From CAZYZQ01 sp964652075 (GTDB taxonomy: Bacteria > Bacillota > Clostridia > Oscillospirales > Oscillospiraceae), in NCBI GenBank assembly GCA_964652075.1, contig CAZYZQ010000020.1, positions 1 through 25,060 of the forward strand: a DNA stretch of 25,060 nucleotides, read 5' to 3'. A program made the position numbers and the translations under genes. The number at the start of each line of letters is the position of its first letter. Positions within the stretch are counted from its first letter, which is position 1. A model generated the notes under the pieces. That model was not told where the DNA came from and searched no databases. It worked only from the letters and a program-made list of their open reading frames with translations. Positions 13,458 through 22,174 of this stretch are shown in pieces.

Positions 13458-14015
13458 GTGGCAGGATATGCAAAAAAAGCAATTCGGGACTCGTTTGTGA
13501 AAATCCTGAATAAAAAGCCGATCAGCCAGATTACGATCCGGGATATTGTGGATGACTGCGGCGTCAATCGCAATACGTTTTATTACTACTTTCAGGACTT
13601 GCCGCAGCTGGTGGAAACCGTGGTCAACGAGGATGCGGAGCGTATCATCCGGGAATACCCCACCATGGATTCCGCCGAGGCGTGTGTGGATGCGGCAATT
13701 GAGTTTGCACTGAAAAACAAAAGAGCGGTGATGCATATTTTTCACTCCGCAAGCCGGGATATCTACGAACAGTATCAATGGCGCGTCTGCGAGCATGTTG
13801 TGACGTCGTTTCTGGATCGAATTCTGAAAGACCGCGCTGTTTCGCGGGAAGACCGTGCGTTGTTGATACGCTATTTGAAGAGCGTCCTGTTCGGCCTGAT
13901 TATCGGTTGGCTTGAGACAGGAATGCATGAGGATATCCGGGAGAGCTTCCACAGGATCTGCGAGCTGAAGCAGGGCGAACTGGAGCAGATGATCGCCCGG
14001 TGCGAAGAAAAGTGA
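13458..14015 (+). CDS. TetR/AcrR family transcriptional regulator
   Basis: The 185-residue protein has an N-terminal helix-turn-helix typical of TetR: AIRDSFVKILNKKPISQITIRDIVDDCGVNRNTFYYYFQDL (about 8-48). An all-helical ligand/dimer domain follows. The GTG start at 13458 is preferred because GGAAGGGAG lies about 10 nt upstream and family members begin 8-15 residues before this helix. The longer in-frame ATG starts (13407, 13326) lie in or before the likely promoter. It sits between the ABC/FtsX operon and the DUF308-MMPL-secreted protein operon and probably controls one or both. A strong palindromic terminator follows. Confidence 0.9.
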   Translation: MAGYAKKAIRDSFVKILNKKPISQITIRDIVDDCGVNRNTFYYYFQDLPQLVETVVNEDAERIIREYPTMDSAEACVDAAIEFALKNKRAVMHIFHSASRDIYEQYQWRVCEHVVTSFLDRILKDRAVSREDRALLIRYLKSVLFGLIIGWLETGMHEDIRESFHRICELKQGELEQMIARCEEK

Positions 14016-14043
14016 ATTTTTGGTTTCCTCCAGACAATTACGG

Positions 14044-14079
14044 CCCCATGCCTAAAATTTAGGCATGGGGATTTCTTTT
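14044..14079 (+). terminator. Terminator of the tetR gene
   Basis: CCCCATGCCTAAA (14044-14056) is exactly mirrored by TTTAGGCATGGGG (14058-14070) around one A, giving at least an 11-bp stem, followed by ATTTCTTTT. It lies 28 nt past the tetR stop. Confidence 0.85.
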
Positions 14080-14096
14080 GCCTATATGCAGGCGAG

Positions 14097-14144
14097 GGCG
14101 TCCGCTGTTATATTGATGACGCCAATAGAAGCGGAGGTGGACGC
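14097..14144 (+). other. Inverted repeats in the leader of the DUF308-MMPL operon
   Basis: GGCGTC (14097-14102) pairs with GACGCC (14118-14123), or alternatively GCGTCC (14098-14103) with GGACGC (14139-14144). The TTATATTGATG sequence between them is the only AT-rich stretch here and may hold the operon's promoter, but no consensus -35 is visible. The repeats could be an operator or alternative RNA hairpins. Confidence 0.35.
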
Positions 14145-14203
14145 AGCCATGACTTGACGTGACATCGCAGGAACGGCAACAAAAACGAAAAGGGGCGTTG
14201 ACA

Positions 14204-14803
14204 ATGGGCGCAAACAAAAAAATTCAGACAGCGAAATGGGGATCGGTGCTTCTATCGGTGCTTCTGTGCGTACTGGGCGTGCTGCTGCTTGCACAGCCGG
14301 ATATTTCAGCGTCGCTGCTTTGCAGGATCGGAGGCGCGCTTCTGGTACTCTTTGGGCTTGTAAAAATAATCGGGTACTGGTCCAAGGATCTGTACCGGCT
14401 GGCATTTCAATATGATCTGGCGTTTGGCATATTGCTGCTTGTGCTCGGCGTGACACTGCTTGTCAGGACAGAGGCGGTGCTGCCGGCCATCTGGGCGTTT
14501 TTGGGTGTCTGCGTGCTGGTGGATGCGCTGCTGAAGATCCAGATTGCAATCGACGCCAGAACCTTTGGAATCCGGCGCTGGTGGCTGATTTTGACGACGG
14601 CAATTCTGGCGTGTATGACAGGGGCGCTTCTGGTGCTGCATCCATCGGAGAGCGGCAGGGCAATTCTGATCCTGCTTGGCATTGCGCTGCTCTTTGAGGG
14701 CATCCTGAATTTCGTGACCATCCTGACAGCAGTCAAAATTCTGCGCAGCAGGCGGCCGGATGTTGTCGACGCAGAATACTTTGAAACGATAGATGACAGG
14801 TGA
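14204..14803 (+). CDS. DUF308 (HdeD-like) multi-pass membrane protein
   Basis: The 199-residue protein consists of about six hydrophobic helices in short alternating pairs: VLLSVLLCVLGVLLLAQP, LLCRIGGALLVLFGLVKII, AFGILLLVLGVTLLV, LPAIWAFLGVCVLVDALL, WWLILTTAILACMTGALLVL and AILILLGIALLFEGILNFVTIL. The repeated pattern of a Gly-rich helix ending in a Pro or charged turn is that of HdeD/DUF308 proteins, whose biochemical role is unclear (acid or envelope stress in enterobacteria). The C-terminus is polar (RRPDVVDAEYFETIDDR). The ATG at 14204 has GGGG 9 nt upstream. It is 34 nt before the MMPL gene and likely its operon partner. Confidence 0.85.
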   Translation: MGANKKIQTAKWGSVLLSVLLCVLGVLLLAQPDISASLLCRIGGALLVLFGLVKIIGYWSKDLYRLAFQYDLAFGILLLVLGVTLLVRTEAVLPAIWAFLGVCVLVDALLKIQIAIDARTFGIRRWWLILTTAILACMTGALLVLHPSESGRAILILLGIALLFEGILNFVTILTAVKILRSRRPDVVDAEYFETIDDR

Positions 14804-14837
14804 AAAATCGCATATTGGGAAAGGTGTGTGGTAAATA

Positions 14838-16943
14838 ATGCGGTTTGCAAAGGCGGTGGTCAAACACCGCGTGCTGATCCTGCTCGTGACAGTGCTTCTG
14901 ATGATTCCGTCTGCGATCTTTATGATGCGCACACGGATCAACTACGATATGCTGACGTATTTGCCGTCGGATATGGACACGGTCATCGGGCAGAACGAGC
15001 TGATGGAGGACTTCGGGAAAGGGGCGTTCTCCTTTATCATCATGGAGGATATGCCGGATCGCGATGTGTCGCGGCTCAGGAAGCAGGTTGAGCAGGTCGA
15101 ACACGTGGAGAGTGTCATCTGGTATGACACGCTGCTGGATGTCTCCATTCCGAAGGAGCTGCTGCCCGACCGGATCTATTCCGAATTCAACACAGATCAC
15201 TCCACAATGATGGCGGTGTTCTTCGACAGCTCCACCTCCGCAGATGTCACAATGGATGCGATCCGTGAGATCCGCGAGTTGTGCGGCGAGCAGTGCTATG
15301 TGTCCGGTATGTCCGCACTGGTGACGGACCTGAAGGATCTGTGCGAGCGGGAGGAACCGATCTACGTCGGCATTGCTGTCGCGCTGGCCTGTGCGGCGAT
15401 GCTGTTGCTGTTGGACAGCTGGCTTGCGCCGTTTGTATTTCTGGTCAGCATCGGCCTAATGATCCTGCTGAATCTCGGCACGAATTTCTTCCTGGGCGAG
15501 ATTTCGTACATCACAAAGGCGCTCTCGGCCGTGCTGCAGCTGGCGGTCACCATGGACTATTCCATTTTCCTCTGGCACAGCTATAATGAGCAGCGCGCCG
15601 GCTGCGCCAATCCGAAGGACGCGATGGCCAATGCGATCCGGCAGACGCTGACCAGCGTGGTTGGCAGCTCCATCACGACGGTCGCAGGGTTTATTGCGCT
15701 GTGTTTCATGTCCTTTACCATGGGGCGGGATCTCGGCATCGTGATGGCAAAGGGCGTCCTGCTGGGCGTCGTGGGCTGTGTGACGGTTCTGCCGTCTCTG
15801 ATTCTGGTGCTGGATAAGCCGCTGCAAAAGACAAAACACAAGTCGTTGATTCCCAACATGAAGAAGGTCGCCAGGGGGATTGTGAAGGGATTCCCCGTCT
15901 TCCTGCTGATTTTCGCGCTCCTGATCCCGCCGGCCTACTATGGCTACGGCAGGACGAACGACGAGGTCTATTACGACATGGGCGAGTGCCTGCCGGAGGA
16001 TATGGCGTACGTGATTGCAAACAGCAAGCTGGCGGACGACTTCCAGATCGCCTCAACACATATGCTGCTGGTTGACGCAGCTGTTCCGGAGCGGGACGTT
16101 CGCGCGATGATCGAGGAGATGGAGCGGGTTGACGGCGTCCGGTACGTGCTGGGGCTGGAATCTGTCCTCGGCACCCGCGTGCCGGAGGAGATCCTGCCGG
16201 ACTCAATCGCGGGAATCCTCAAGAGCGACAAATGGGAGTTGATGCTGATCAATTCAGAGTATAAGGTCGCGAGCGACGAGGTGAACGAACAGGTTGAGGC
16301 GCTGAACACCATCCTGAAAAAGTACGATGCAGGCGGAATGCTGATCGGTGAGGCGCCGTGCATGAAGGACATGATTGAGACGACCGCGCACGACTTTCAG
16401 GTTGTCAACGCCGTGTCGATCATCGCGATTTTCATCATCATTGCGCTGGTGGAGAAGAGCATCTCCCTGCCGCTGATCCTGATTGCGGTGATTGAGTTCG
16501 CTATTTTCATCAATCTCGGGTTGCCGCACTATCTGGGGCAGAGCCTGCCGTTTATTGCGCCGATCTGTATCAGTACCATCCAGCTTGGCGCGACGGTTGA
16601 CTACGCGATCCTCATGACAACGCGCTACAAGACGGAGCGCATCGGCGGCGCGCAGAAAAAGCAGGCTGTATGGACGGCGCTGACGGCGTCCATTCCATCG
16701 ATTATCGTGTCGGGCATGGGCCTGTTTGCGGCGACGTTCGGCGTGGCGCTGTATTCCAATATTGATATCATCAGTGCCATGTGTATACTGATGGCCAGAG
16801 GCGCTGTGGTCAGTATGCTGTGCGTCATTCTGGTGCTGCCGGCGCTGCTGCTGCTCTGCGACAGGCCAATCTGCGCTACGACGCTGGATCTGCGGAAGAT
16901 CCGGAAGACGCAATCTGAGACAGTGGAGGTAACTGCAACATGA
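14838..16943 (+). CDS. MMPL/RND family transporter
   Basis: MMPL transporters are proton-driven RND-type exporters of lipids or other hydrophobic molecules to the cell surface. The 701-residue protein shows two symmetrical halves: helix 1 (about 11-29), an extracellular loop to about 170, then five helices, and again helix, loop, five helices. Each half has the Asp-Tyr pair on its core helix expected for proton relay: AVTMDYSIFLWHSY (D240/Y241) and GATVDYAILMTTRYK (D588/Y589). The length is typical of Gram-positive MMPL proteins. The stop overlaps the next gene's start (ATGA), implying tight coupling to the secreted heptad-repeat protein. The substrate is unknown; the TetR neighbour suggests inducible export. 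Confidence 0.94.
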   Translation: MRFAKAVVKHRVLILLVTVLLMIPSAIFMMRTRINYDMLTYLPSDMDTVIGQNELMEDFGKGAFSFIIMEDMPDRDVSRLRKQVEQVEHVESVIWYDTLLDVSIPKELLPDRIYSEFNTDHSTMMAVFFDSSTSADVTMDAIREIRELCGEQCYVSGMSALVTDLKDLCEREEPIYVGIAVALACAAMLLLLDSWLAPFVFLVSIGLMILLNLGTNFFLGEISYITKALSAVLQLAVTMDYSIFLWHSYNEQRAGCANPKDAMANAIRQTLTSVVGSSITTVAGFIALCFMSFTMGRDLGIVMAKGVLLGVVGCVTVLPSLILVLDKPLQKTKHKSLIPNMKKVARGIVKGFPVFLLIFALLIPPAYYGYGRTNDEVYYDMGECLPEDMAYVIANSKLADDFQIASTHMLLVDAAVPERDVRAMIEEMERVDGVRYVLGLESVLGTRVPEEILPDSIAGILKSDKWELMLINSEYKVASDEVNEQVEALNTILKKYDAGGMLIGEAPCMKDMIETTAHDFQVVNAVSIIAIFIIIALVEKSISLPLILIAVIEFAIFINLGLPHYLGQSLPFIAPICISTIQLGATVDYAILMTTRYKTERIGGAQKKQAVWTALTASIPSIIVSGMGLFAATFGVALYSNIDIISAMCILMARGAVVSMLCVILVLPALLLLCDRPICATTLDLRKIRKTQSETVEVTAT

Positions 16944-18964
16944 AAACAAGCGGAACAAAACTGACAGCGCTGCTGCTGAGCGCCGCGCTCCTGTGCGGCA
17001 CGGCGGGAATAGCGGCGCATGCCGCAGCGGCCGGCGAAGAAGCGGGGGAGTCCCGGACAGAAGCCGCACCGGCCGGCACCATGGCGCCGGCCGGCTACAA
17101 GGATGAGGCCGTTTATGTACTGGCCGGCGCGGACGGCTGTGCACAGAAGGTGATTGTCAGCGACTGGCTGAAGAACCCCGACGGGGCGGCGCGGCTGGAG
17201 GACACCTCCGATCTGACCGGCATCGAGCCGGTCAAGGGAACGGCAACAGTGACCTCCGCCAGCGGCAATACCTATGTGTGGGATGCGCAGGGCTGCGACA
17301 TCTATTATCAGGGCACGAGCGAACAGGCGCTGCCGGTCGAGATACAGGTACGCTATTGGCTGGACGGTGAGCCGGTGACGCCGGAGGAGCTGGCCGGAAA
17401 GAGCGGCAGCGTCACGATCCGGTTTGACTATCTGAACCATCAGACGCAGCAGGTGCAGATCGGCGGGAAGTCGGAGACGATGTATGTCCCGTTTGCGGTG
17501 CTGACCGGCGTGGTGCTGGACACGGATGTGTTTTCCAACGTAGAGGTTAAAAATGCGAAGCTTTTGAACGACGGCGATCGGATCGCGGTGCTCGGCGCGG
17601 CGCTCCCGGGCATGCAGGAGAATCTGGCGATTGAGGAGCAGGCGCTTGAAATTCCGGACTATGTGGAGATCACGGCAGACGTGGAAAATTTCAAGCTGGG
17701 TATGACCCTGAGCATCGCGACGAATGCGCTTTTTGACAGGATTGACACCGAGCAGCTGGATTCGGTGGATGGCTTGCAGGATGCGCTTTCACAGCTGACG
17801 GACGCGATGGAACAGCTGTTGGACGGCTCGTCGCAGCTGTATGAGGGGCTGGAGACGCTGCTGGAGAAATCCGGGGAGCTGGCGGACGGCGTTGGCCAGC
17901 TTGCGGATGGGGCCGGTGCGCTGACGGCGGGCGCCGGGCAGCTGGACAGCGGCGCAGCGGAGCTGCAAAGCGGCGCGTCGCAGCTTGCGAACGGGCTGAA
18001 CACGCTCAATTCCAACAGCGGCACGCTGACCGGCGGCGCGGAGCAGGTGTTCCAGACGCTGCTTGGGACGGCGAACGCGCAGCTTGCGGCGGCGGGACTC
18101 AGTGTCCCGGAGATGACGGTTTCGAACTATGCGGCCGTACTGGACGGCGTGATTGCGTCGCTGGACGAAAACGCGGTTTATGAACAGGCGCGGGCCGCGG
18201 TGGCCGCGGCTGTGGAGGAGCAGCGGCCGTACATCACGGAGCAGGTGACCGCCGCGGTACGCGCGGAGGTCACGGCGCAGGTAACGGCGGCGGTGCAGGC
18301 GCAGGTCGGCGAGGAGCAGATGGCGTCCGAACAGGCGCAGGCGATGATCGCCGCGCAGGTGGAGCAGCAGATGGCGAGCGAGGCCGTGCAGGCCGTGATT
18401 GCGGCCAAGACGCAGGAGCAGATCGATCAGGCGATTGCGGCGCACATGGCGGACGATGCGGTGCAGGCGCAGCTTGCGGCAGCGTCGGCGGGCGCGCAGC
18501 AGGTGACTGCGCTCAAGGCGTCGCTGGACAGCTACAACACCTTCTATCTGGGCCTGCAGAGCTACACGGCGGGCGTTGCGCAGGCGGCGAGCGGGGCGAA
18601 TGACCTGAAAGCCGGCGCGGGGACGCTGAAGAGCGGAACGGCGAGCCTGTATGCCGGCGCGGGAGAGCTGGAAGCGGGCGTTGCGGCGCTGCAGGAGAAC
18701 GTTCCGGCGCTGCTGGACGGCATCACACAGCTGCGCGACGGAGCAAAGGCGCTGTCGGATGGCCTGACAGAGTTCGACGAGCAGGGCGTTCAGGCGCTGG
18801 TCGACGCAGTTGACGGCGATTTGGATGGACTGGTGGAACGTCTCCGCGCGACAGTGGAGCTTTCCGGAGACTACCGCACCTTCTCCGGCGCGGGCACGCA
18901 GACGGACGGGCAGGTGCAGTTCATCTACCGTACCGACGAGATCAGAGCGGAACCGGCGGAATAA
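16940..18964 (+). CDS. Secreted heptad-repeat protein, YhgE/Pip-like, MMPL partner
   Basis: The 674-residue protein begins with a signal peptide (LTALLLSAALLCGTAGIAAHAA, cleavage near residue 28) and has no further membrane helix. A beta-rich part (about 50-270) is followed by seven-residue repeats of the form QLADGAG-ALTAGAG-QLDSGAA-ELQSGAS (about 285-340). A long Ala/Gln-rich helical region and a second block of the same heptads follow (about 548-620, DLKAGAGTLKSGTASLYAGAGELEAG). Such heptads are known from YhgE/Pip proteins, where they form long helical extracellular bundles; the flanking membrane helices of that family are missing here. Coupling to the MMPL gene (ATGA overlap; GGAGG upstream) suggests it is an extracellular extension or periplasmic-type adaptor of the exporter (inference). 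Confidence 0.82.
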   Translation: MKTSGTKLTALLLSAALLCGTAGIAAHAAAAGEEAGESRTEAAPAGTMAPAGYKDEAVYVLAGADGCAQKVIVSDWLKNPDGAARLEDTSDLTGIEPVKGTATVTSASGNTYVWDAQGCDIYYQGTSEQALPVEIQVRYWLDGEPVTPEELAGKSGSVTIRFDYLNHQTQQVQIGGKSETMYVPFAVLTGVVLDTDVFSNVEVKNAKLLNDGDRIAVLGAALPGMQENLAIEEQALEIPDYVEITADVENFKLGMTLSIATNALFDRIDTEQLDSVDGLQDALSQLTDAMEQLLDGSSQLYEGLETLLEKSGELADGVGQLADGAGALTAGAGQLDSGAAELQSGASQLANGLNTLNSNSGTLTGGAEQVFQTLLGTANAQLAAAGLSVPEMTVSNYAAVLDGVIASLDENAVYEQARAAVAAAVEEQRPYITEQVTAAVRAEVTAQVTAAVQAQVGEEQMASEQAQAMIAAQVEQQMASEAVQAVIAAKTQEQIDQAIAAHMADDAVQAQLAAASAGAQQVTALKASLDSYNTFYLGLQSYTAGVAQAASGANDLKAGAGTLKSGTASLYAGAGELEAGVAALQENVPALLDGITQLRDGAKALSDGLTEFDEQGVQALVDAVDGDLDGLVERLRATVELSGDYRTFSGAGTQTDGQVQFIYRTDEIRAEPAE

Positions 18965-18970
18965 CAGAAA

Positions 18971-19005
18971 GCGCCCCACCCAGGCAGGGTGGGGCGCCGT
19001 TTTTT
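18971..19005 (+). terminator. Terminator of the DUF308-MMPL operon
   Basis: GCGCCCCACCC (18971-18981) and GGGTGGGGCGC (18987-18997) form a perfect 11-bp stem with a 5-nt loop, followed by a T-run at 19000-19005. It starts 7 nt after the stop. Confidence 0.95.
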
Positions 19006-19010
19006 GTTCG

Positions 19011-19092
19011 GACTGTCAAAAACCCCACTGTCATAGCGAGCCGGTGCACACACCAGCTTCCGGCTGGCTGAAAGCTTGGAGGCTTTTTGACA
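19011..19092. repeat. Dispersed palindromic repeat, copy A (degenerate)
   Basis: GACTGTCAAAAA (19011-19022), CCACTGTCAT-GC and GCCGGTGC match the start of copy B at 24728 in the same order. An inverted TTTTTGACA lies at 19084-19092. The middle (CCAGC-TTCC-GGCTGG hairpin) is shorter than in copy B. It follows directly on a terminator, as does copy B, the usual place for small mobile or REP-like elements. No coding sequence is seen between it and 19154. Confidence 0.65.
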
Positions 19093-19153
19093 AGCTGCAA
19101 CGGACCGTTTCGACGCAGTTAGAACGCGCAGTTGCCCCGTGCGCTGTTTTTTC

Positions 19154-19182
19154 TTGCGTTTGCAGCTTAAACACTGTATAAT
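19154..19182 (+). promoter_or_regulatory. Sigma-A promoter of the carbohydrate ABC operon
   Basis: TTGCGT (19154-19159), a 17-bp spacer and a perfect TATAAT (19177-19182) lie 78 nt before the ATPase gene. The leader includes a GCGCCGCA/TGCGGCGC hairpin at about 19206-19233. No clear operator is visible beside it. Confidence 0.83.
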
Positions 19183-19260
19183 TTGAGAGTAAGGCATCAG
19201 GCTGGCGCCGCACATTCCCGTCTGCGGCGCTGCCATCACTTGGGAGGGGTACGTGACAGC

Positions 19261-20367
19261 ATGAAGATAAAGCTTGAACACCTGACAAAAAAGTTTCCCG
19301 GACGTGGGCGAAAGGCGGAGACCGTGGTGGCGGTGAACGACTTCACCTTTGAGATCCCAGACGGCAAGCTGGTGGGGCTGCTGGGGCCCTCCGGCTGCGG
19401 AAAATCCACCACGCTGTTTATGATATGCGGGCTGGAACAGCCCACCGAGGGAAGGCTGTACTTTGGCGACGAGGACGTCACCGAGCTTGCACCCGAGAAC
19501 AGGGGCGTGGGCATCGTGTTTCAGAACTACGCCCTCTATCCCCACCTCACCGTGCGGCAGAACATCACCTTCCCCTTGGAAAATCTGAAGGGCCGGGACA
19601 AGCTCACAAAGCAGGAGATGGCGCGCCGCGCCGTGGAGGCTGCGAGGCTGGTGCAGATCGACGAGCTGCTGGATCGCAAGCCAAACGAGCTGAGCGGCGG
19701 TCAGCAGCAGCGTGTTGCCATCGCCCGCGCCATGGTCAAGACGCCGCGGGTGCTGCTGCTGGACGAGCCGCTGTCCAATCTGGACGCGCGGCTGCGGCTC
19801 CAGACCCGGGAGGAGATACGCCGCATCCAGCGAAAGACGAAGGTCACCACCGTGTTTGTCACCCACGATCAGGAGGAGGCAATGTCCATATCCGACCTCA
19901 TCGTGGTGATGAAAGAGGGCGTGGTGCAGCAGATCGGCAAGCCGCAGGAGGTGTACGACGACCCCATCAACCTGTTTGTGGCGAAGTTTTTGGGCACGCC
20001 CCAGATCAACACCTTCGACGGACGGGTCGAGGGCGGCAGGCTGTACATCGGCGACGACGCCGTGATGAACGTGGATGGCGTGTCCGACCAACCGGTGGTC
20101 GTGGGCGTTCGCCCGGAGGGCTTCGTGCTTCGGGAGGACGGCGCACTGGGCTGCCAGCTTATCCGCGTGGAGGTGATGGGACGGGACATCAGCGTTGTGT
20201 CCACCAACAAGGCGTCCCAGAACCCCTCAGTTCGCTCGATCATCGACGCGGAAAACGAAGTGGATGAGGACGGGGACAAGGTGGTGCGCTTCGATCTGAA
20301 GCCCTCCAAGGTGCTGCTGTTCGACAGAAAAACCGGCGCGCGGCTGCGCTTTGGCGTGTCCAGGTGA
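19261..20367 (+). CDS. Carbohydrate ABC transporter ATPase (UgpC/MsmK type)
   Basis: The 368-residue protein is a CUT1-type sugar ATPase: Walker A GPSGCGKS (42-49), the sugar-importer hallmark NYALYPHLTV (89-98), signature LSGGQQQRV (144-152), Walker B VLLLDEP (164-170), and FVTHDQEEAMSISD. A C-terminal regulatory/TOBE region ends KVLLFDRKTGARLRF. ATG 19261 follows GGGAGGGG by 11 nt; the longer reading frame upstream would start right at the end of the -10 element. In many Firmicutes one MsmK-like ATPase serves several importers from a separate locus; here it heads a complete operon with two permeases and a binding protein. Its TOBE region is somewhat divergent (PSVRSIIDAENEVDEDGDKVVRF). Confidence 0.94.
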   Translation: MKIKLEHLTKKFPGRGRKAETVVAVNDFTFEIPDGKLVGLLGPSGCGKSTTLFMICGLEQPTEGRLYFGDEDVTELAPENRGVGIVFQNYALYPHLTVRQNITFPLENLKGRDKLTKQEMARRAVEAARLVQIDELLDRKPNELSGGQQQRVAIARAMVKTPRVLLLDEPLSNLDARLRLQTREEIRRIQRKTKVTTVFVTHDQEEAMSISDLIVVMKEGVVQQIGKPQEVYDDPINLFVAKFLGTPQINTFDGRVEGGRLYIGDDAVMNVDGVSDQPVVVGVRPEGFVLREDGALGCQLIRVEVMGRDISVVSTNKASQNPSVRSIIDAENEVDEDGDKVVRFDLKPSKVLLFDRKTGARLRFGVSR

Positions 20368-20380
20368 GAGGGGCGGCGCG

Positions 20381-21274
20381 ATGAAAAAGAACAATCTAAA
20401 GGGCTGGCTCTATCTGCTGCCGGCGATCCTGTTCCTCGGAGTGTTCATGGTCTACCCCCTTGTCGACGTGTTTATCTACTCGGTGGAGGAGGGGTACAAC
20501 TTCGCCTCCCAGAGCTACAACGGCGTGGGTGGGTACAACTTCGGCTATGTGCTCCGGGATCCGTACTTCCTTCAGGCAGTGAAGAACACCTTCCTCATGG
20601 TGGTGATCACCGTGCCCATCTCCACCGGGGTGGCGCTGCTCATATCGGTGGGGCTGAGCTCGATCAGGCCGCTGCGAAAGCTGTACCAGACGGTCTACTT
20701 CCTGCCCTACGTCACAAACACGCTGGCGGTGGGGTTGGTGTTTATGATCCTGTTCAAGCCCACGGCCTACTCGGACGGACTTGTGAACCTGCTGATCAAC
20801 TTCTTCGGCGGGGAGTCGGTGGACTTCATCGACGGGCCATACTGGGCGAAGATGTTTGTAATGTGCTTCTACATCATCTGGGTGGTCATGCCCTTTAAAA
20901 TCCTGCTGCTCACCGGCGCCATCGCGTCGGTGCCCGAGAGCTACTACAACGCGGCGCGGGTGGACGGCACGTCCAGGGCGCGGATCTTCCGCAGGATCAC
21001 CCTGCCCATGATATCCCCCACTATCTTCTATCTGGTGATCACCGGATTTATCGGGGCGTTCAAGGCGTACAGCGACGCGGTGGCGCTGTTTGGCACCAAC
21101 CTCAACGCGGCAGGGATGAACACCATCGTGGGCTATGTCTATGACATGCTGTACGGGGACAGCGGAGGGTATCCCTCCTACGCGGCGGCAGCAGCGATCA
21201 TCCTGTTTGCCATCGTGCTGACCATAACCTGTATCAACCTGCTGATCAGCAAAAAGCACACAACTTATATTTGA
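20381..21274 (+). CDS. Carbohydrate ABC transporter permease (UgpA/MalF type)
   Basis: The 298-residue integral membrane protein has six predicted helices, beginning with LKGWLYLLPAILFLGVFMVYPLVDVFIYS, the usual start of MalF/UgpA permeases. It has the EAA loop that docks on the ATPase, YYNAARVDGTSRARIFRRITLPMISP (about 198-223). ATG 20381 is chosen because GAGGGG lies 7 nt upstream and the first helix follows within ten residues. It starts 13 nt after the ATPase stop, and the partner permease follows 15 nt later. Confidence 0.94.
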   Translation: MKKNNLKGWLYLLPAILFLGVFMVYPLVDVFIYSVEEGYNFASQSYNGVGGYNFGYVLRDPYFLQAVKNTFLMVVITVPISTGVALLISVGLSSIRPLRKLYQTVYFLPYVTNTLAVGLVFMILFKPTAYSDGLVNLLINFFGGESVDFIDGPYWAKMFVMCFYIIWVVMPFKILLLTGAIASVPESYYNAARVDGTSRARIFRRITLPMISPTIFYLVITGFIGAFKAYSDAVALFGTNLNAAGMNTIVGYVYDMLYGDSGGYPSYAAAAAIILFAIVLTITCINLLISKKHTTYI

Positions 21275-21289
21275 GGGAGGTGACGGGAA

Positions 21290-22174
21290 ATGCGCAATGC
21301 GAAAAAACAGGGAAGCTATGCCGGAATCGCAAGGTCGGCCGCGACCCGCCGCCGGATTATAAACGGCGTGACCTACGCGCTTTTGACGGTTTGGGCGCTG
21401 GTGGTGCTCTTCCCCTTCTACTGGATGATCCTCACCTCGGTGAAGCGATATGGCGAATATAACGCCGAGTATATCCCACGGTTTTTCACCTCCGACCCGA
21501 CAATCCAGAACTATGTGGATGCCTTTGGCACTGTGCCGCTGGGGCGGTATCTGCTGAACACGCTGCTGTTCACCGTCGCCACCACCGCAATTATGATGGT
21601 GGTGATCACGCTTGCGGCGTTTGCCTTTGCCCGGCTGAACTTCAGGGGTAAGAATCTGGTCTTCACCATCTTCCTGTCCCTCATGATGATCCCAAACGAG
21701 CTTGTGATCATCACAAACTTCGCCACCATCACCGCATGGGGGATGCGGAACACCTTCCTTGGACTGATCCTTCCGTCGGTGACGTCGGTGTTTTACATCT
21801 ACCTGCTGCGGGAGAACTTCGCGCAGGTGCCCGACTCGCTGTACTACGCGGCAAAGGTGGACGGCACATCGGACATGAAGTACCTGTGGAAGGTGATGGT
21901 GCCCATCTGCCGCCCCACCATCATCACGGTGGGCATTCTCAAAATCATCGAGTGCTGGAACAGCTACGTCTGGCCCCGGCTGATCACCGACAACGAGGCG
22001 TACTTCCTCGTGTCCAACGGCATACAGGAGATACGGGAGAACGGATTTGGCAGAGAGAACATCCCCGCCATGATGGCAGCGGTGGTGGTAATCTCGGTGC
22101 CGCTCATCGTGCTCTTCCTCATCTTCCGCCAGAAGATCATGGCGGGCGTGTCGAGAGGGGGCACGAAGGGATGA
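21290..22174 (+). CDS. Carbohydrate ABC transporter permease (UgpE/MalG type)
   Basis: The 294-residue partner permease of the MalG/UgpE family has six helices, a first segment TYALLTVWALVVLFPFYWMILTSVK, and the EAA loop YYAAKVDGTSDMKYLWKVMVPICRPTI (about 185-211). It ends with the typical FLIFRQKIMAGVSRGGTKG. GAGGGAGGTG precedes the ATG. Its stop codon overlaps the start of the binding-protein gene (ATGA), so the two are translated in a coupled way. Confidence 0.94.
   Translation: MRNAKKQGSYAGIARSAATRRRIINGVTYALLTVWALVVLFPFYWMILTSVKRYGEYNAEYIPRFFTSDPTIQNYVDAFGTVPLGRYLLNTLLFTVATTAIMMVVITLAAFAFARLNFRGKNLVFTIFLSLMMIPNELVIITNFATITAWGMRNTFLGLILPSVTSVFYIYLLRENFAQVPDSLYYAAKVDGTSDMKYLWKVMVPICRPTIITVGILKIIECWNSYVWPRLITDNEAYFLVSNGIQEIRENGFGRENIPAMMAAVVVISVPLIVLFLIFRQKIMAGVSRGGTKG

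Noticed and set aside
14044..14070. The long palindrome after tetR as an IS200/IS605-type end hairpin
   Set aside because: No TnpA or TnpB gene is nearby, and position and T-rich tail are explained by a terminator.
17789..18979. Minus-strand open frame of 396 codons opposite the heptad-repeat protein
   Set aside because: It is the reverse reading of repetitive GC-rich codons, extremely Arg/Leu/His-rich, with no start signals.
21736..22170. A 145-residue N-terminal extension of the binding protein
   Set aside because: This stretch overlaps the MalG-type permease in another frame; the lipoprotein signal at 22171 with ATGA coupling is clearly the true start.
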